Source: Candidatus Omnitrophota bacterium
GTDB taxonomy: Bacteria; Omnitrophota; Gorgyraeia; Gorgyraeales; Gorgyraeaceae
NCBI GenBank assembly: GCA_020057645.1
Contig: JAGVFL010000150.1
Span: 1 to 6,640 of the forward strand
DNA: 6,640 bases
Direction of reading: 5' to 3'
Positions 5,824-6,640 of this stretch are shown piece after piece. The translations under genes and the position numbers were made by a program. The notes below the pieces were generated by a model. It made no database searches. It saw nothing but the letters and a program-made list of their open reading frames with translations, and had not been told where the DNA came from. The first letter of the stretch is position 1; each line of letters opens with the position of its first letter.

Positions 5824-5887
5824 CGTCGTTCGTGGTTCGTCGTTTGTGATTCGTCTGCGAACCACGATTCACGAGCGACGAACGACG
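5824..5887. repeat. Heptad-built palindrome, copy 3 (rpsM-rpsK spacer)
   Basis: A 64-nt copy with the same layout as copy 1. The left arm is CG plus TCGTTCG, TGGTTCG, TCGTTTG, TGATTCG, the loop is TCTG (5854-5857), and the right arm is CGAACCA, CGATTCA, CGAGCGA, CGAACGA plus CG. The outer unit pair is perfect and the inner pair has one difference. It ends 3 nt before the rpsK ribosome binding site and 13 nt after the rpsM stop codon. Confidence 0.88.
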
Positions 5888-5900
5888 TAATCTGTTTCAT

Positions 5901-6302
5901 TTATTTCTCCGGGGCTGCTGCTGCAGTCTTGGTGGCTTTTCTAGTCACGCCTACGGTTTTTCTTGGGCCTTTTCTGGTTCTAGCGTTTGTCCTTGTTCTC
6001 TGGCCTCTTACAGGCAAAGACTTTCTATGCCTTAAACCTCTATATGAACCAATGTCTATAAGTCTTTTTATATTCTGAGAAATCTCCCTTCTCAGATCTC
6101 CTTCTACTTTATACTCCTTTTGAATAATAGCCGCTATCCTGGAAATTTCGTCCTCTTTCAAGTCCTTTGCCCTCGTGTCAGGATTTACGGCTGCCTGCTT
6201 CAATATTTTGTTTGAAAGGGGCCTGCCTATGCCGTAAATATAGGTCAAAGCTATCTCTATGTGTTTTTCTTTCGGTAAATCAATACCTGCGATCCTTGCC
6301 AT
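5901..6302 (-). CDS. rpsM: 30S ribosomal protein S13
   Basis: The 133-aa protein begins [19 protein letters not shown], the standard uS13 opening, with the helix-two-turn-helix segment [14 protein letters not shown] (21-34). The conserved basic C-terminal region [18 protein letters not shown] (85-102) continues [15 protein letters not shown] and contacts 16S rRNA and the P-site tRNA in the head of the small subunit. The protein is about 10-15 residues longer than usual because of an Ala/Thr/Lys tail ([13 protein letters not shown]). The frame is open upstream to 6362, but those 20 codons read through the palindromic repeat and the ribosome binding site; AAGGAG lies 5 nt before the ATG at 6302. 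rpmJ precedes it, as expected. Confidence 0.97.
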   Translation of the reverse strand: MARIAGIDLPKEKHIEIALTYIYGIGRPLSNKILKQAAVNPDTRAKDLKEDEISRIAAIIQKEYKVEGDLRREISQNIKRLIDIGSYRGLRHRKSLPVRGQRTRTNARTRKGPRKTVGVTRKATKTAAAAPEK

Positions 6303-6307
6303 GTGTT

Positions 6308-6313
6308 CTCCTT
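6308..6313 (-). promoter_or_regulatory. Ribosome binding site deciding the rpsM start
   Basis: AAGGAG on the minus strand, five nucleotides before the ATG at 6302. It shows that the upstream open frame, which would translate the palindrome, is not the start. The rpsD start has almost the same context (AAGGAGAAYACATGGCAAG in both). Confidence 0.85.
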
Positions 6314-6327
6314 GTAGCTTTCTATAT

Positions 6328-6384
6328 CGTCGTTCGTCGCTCGTGATTCGCAAACGAACCACGAGCGACGAGTCACGAACGACG
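6328..6384. repeat. Heptad-built palindrome, copy 4 (rpmJ-rpsM spacer), one unit short
   Basis: This 57-nt copy has three units in the left arm (TCGTTCG, TCGCTCG, TGATTCG), a CAAA loop (6351-6354) and four units in the right arm (CGAACCA, CGAGCGA, CGAGTCA, CGAACGA), each arm closed by CG. The best fold pairs the outer units perfectly and TCGCTCG with CGAGCGA perfectly, leaving CGAGTCA as a 7-nt bulge. The palindrome starts 3 nt after the rpmJ stop codon in transcript order. Confidence 0.87.
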
Positions 6385-6387
6385 AAA

Positions 6388-6501
6388 TTATCCCTGTCTT
6401 TGTTTATGTTTAGGGTTTGAACAAATGATCCTCACGACACCTTTACGCTTTATTATCTTGCATCTATCGCAAATAACTTTTATTGAAGCCTTTACTTTCA
6501 C
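6388..6501 (-). CDS. rpmJ: 50S ribosomal protein L36 (zinc-ribbon form, GTG start)
   Basis: A 37-codon gene read as [20 protein letters not shown] followed by [17 protein letters not shown]. It is a full-length bL36 with the intact CCCH zinc site: C11, C14, C27 and H32. bL36 is the smallest large-subunit protein and helps stabilise 23S rRNA structure. Translation must begin at GTG (6499-6501), because no in-frame ATG lies nearby and the family N-terminus MKV falls exactly there; GAGAGG is 6 nt upstream. Its place between infA and rpsM is typical of bacteria. Confidence 0.95.
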   Translation of the reverse strand: MKVKASIKVICDRCKIIKRKGVVRIICSNPKHKQRQG

Positions 6502-6525
6502 TTGATACCTCTCATTCTATTATCT

Positions 6526-6554
6526 GTAGGGAACGGTTTTAAACCGTTCCCTAC
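6526..6554. repeat. 29-nt near-perfect palindrome at the infA 3' end
   Basis: GTAGGGAACGGTTT (6526-6539) and AAACCGTTCCCTAC (6541-6554) are perfect 14-nt inverted copies around a single T. It lies in the infA-rpmJ spacer and overlaps the last codons of infA. The same design occurs inside rplQ at 3136-3160, which makes it a dispersed repeat rather than a chance hairpin. The rpmJ ribosome binding site (6508-6513) begins 12 nt beyond it. Confidence 0.88.
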
Positions 6555-6640
6555 TTAGCCCTATACGTTATTCTTCCTCTTGTCAGGTCGTAAGGCGAAA
6601 GTTCCATTTTTACCTTATCCCCCGGTAAAATCTTTATGAA
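6551..6640 (-). CDS. infA: Translation initiation factor IF-1 (C-terminal 29 residues)
   Basis: The gene enters from the right edge. The visible residues are FIKILPGDKVKMELSPYDL followed by TRGRITYRAK. This is the characteristic C-terminus of bacterial IF-1, an OB-fold protein that binds the A site of the 30S subunit during initiation. The usual IF-1 ending TRGRITYR plus one to three residues is complete. The stop codon TAG (6551-6553) is part of the adjacent palindrome. The gene leads the infA-rpmJ-rpsM-rpsK-rpsD-rpoA-rplQ series. Confidence 0.95.
   Translation of the reverse strand, partial: FIKILPGDKVKMELSPYDLTRGRITYRAK

Noticed and set aside
5809..5865. Longer rpsK reading from 5865 adding 19 residues
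   Set aside because: The extra residues translate the palindromic repeat; the ATG at 5808 has a strong ribosome binding site and gives the normal S11 length of 129 aa.
6303..6362. Longer rpsM reading from 6362 adding 20 residues
   Set aside because: It reads through the palindrome and the ribosome binding site; MARIAGI at 6302 is the standard S13 start.
4608..6384. CRISPR-like array
   Set aside because: The repeats are palindromic spacers separated by whole genes, not regularly spaced direct repeats with unique short spacers.

Overview
All protein genes here lie on the minus strand. The window holds the distal spc/alpha-operon block of a bacterium, followed by an amino-acid metabolism pair and the first codons of a type IV pilus ATPase. 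In transcription order (right to left): infA (3' end only), rpmJ, rpsM, rpsK, rpsD, rpoA, rplQ, a 348-nt gap filled by a large imperfect palindrome, an aspartate-type aminotransferase overlapping a LeuC-type dehydratase large subunit, a compact palindromic repeat, and the start of a PilT-like gene. The gene order, AAGGAG-type ribosome binding sites, 329-aa RNA polymerase alpha and zinc-ribbon L36 are plainly bacterial.

The taxon is uncertain. Moderate GC, many dispersed palindromes, a lysine-rich extended L17 and a LeuC of the short 420-430 aa class suggest an uncultivated candidate-phylum bacterium. Ca. Omnitrophota is my best guess from general resemblance, not from a search.

Right part (about 2984-6640): a co-oriented, tightly packed ribosomal operon encoding IF-1, L36, S13, S11, S4, RNA polymerase alpha and L17. 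The coding regions look intact and conventional. The spacers do not: each of the four spacers between rpmJ, rpsM, rpsK, rpsD and rpoA carries one 57-73 nt palindrome whose arms are built from 7-nt units. The infA-rpmJ spacer carries a different, near-perfect 29-nt palindrome, and a relative of that one lies in frame inside rplQ.

Middle (2636-2983): no gene. A roughly 320-nt long imperfect inverted repeat (2649-2968) with a strong central hairpin fills the gap between rplQ and the aminotransferase gene.

Left part (1-2635): the aminotransferase gene overlaps the dehydratase gene by 8 nt, so the two are probably co-translated. The dehydratase gene contains what looks like an in-frame 48-nt insertion: a 40-nt hairpin sequence flanked by an 8-nt direct repeat. 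A 100-nt palindromic repeat then separates it from the PilT-like start.

No new multi-gene system is visible. What is notable is the density and variety of small palindromic elements (at least five sequence types in 6.6 kb), placed between and even inside essential genes while preserving reading frames and ribosome binding sites.
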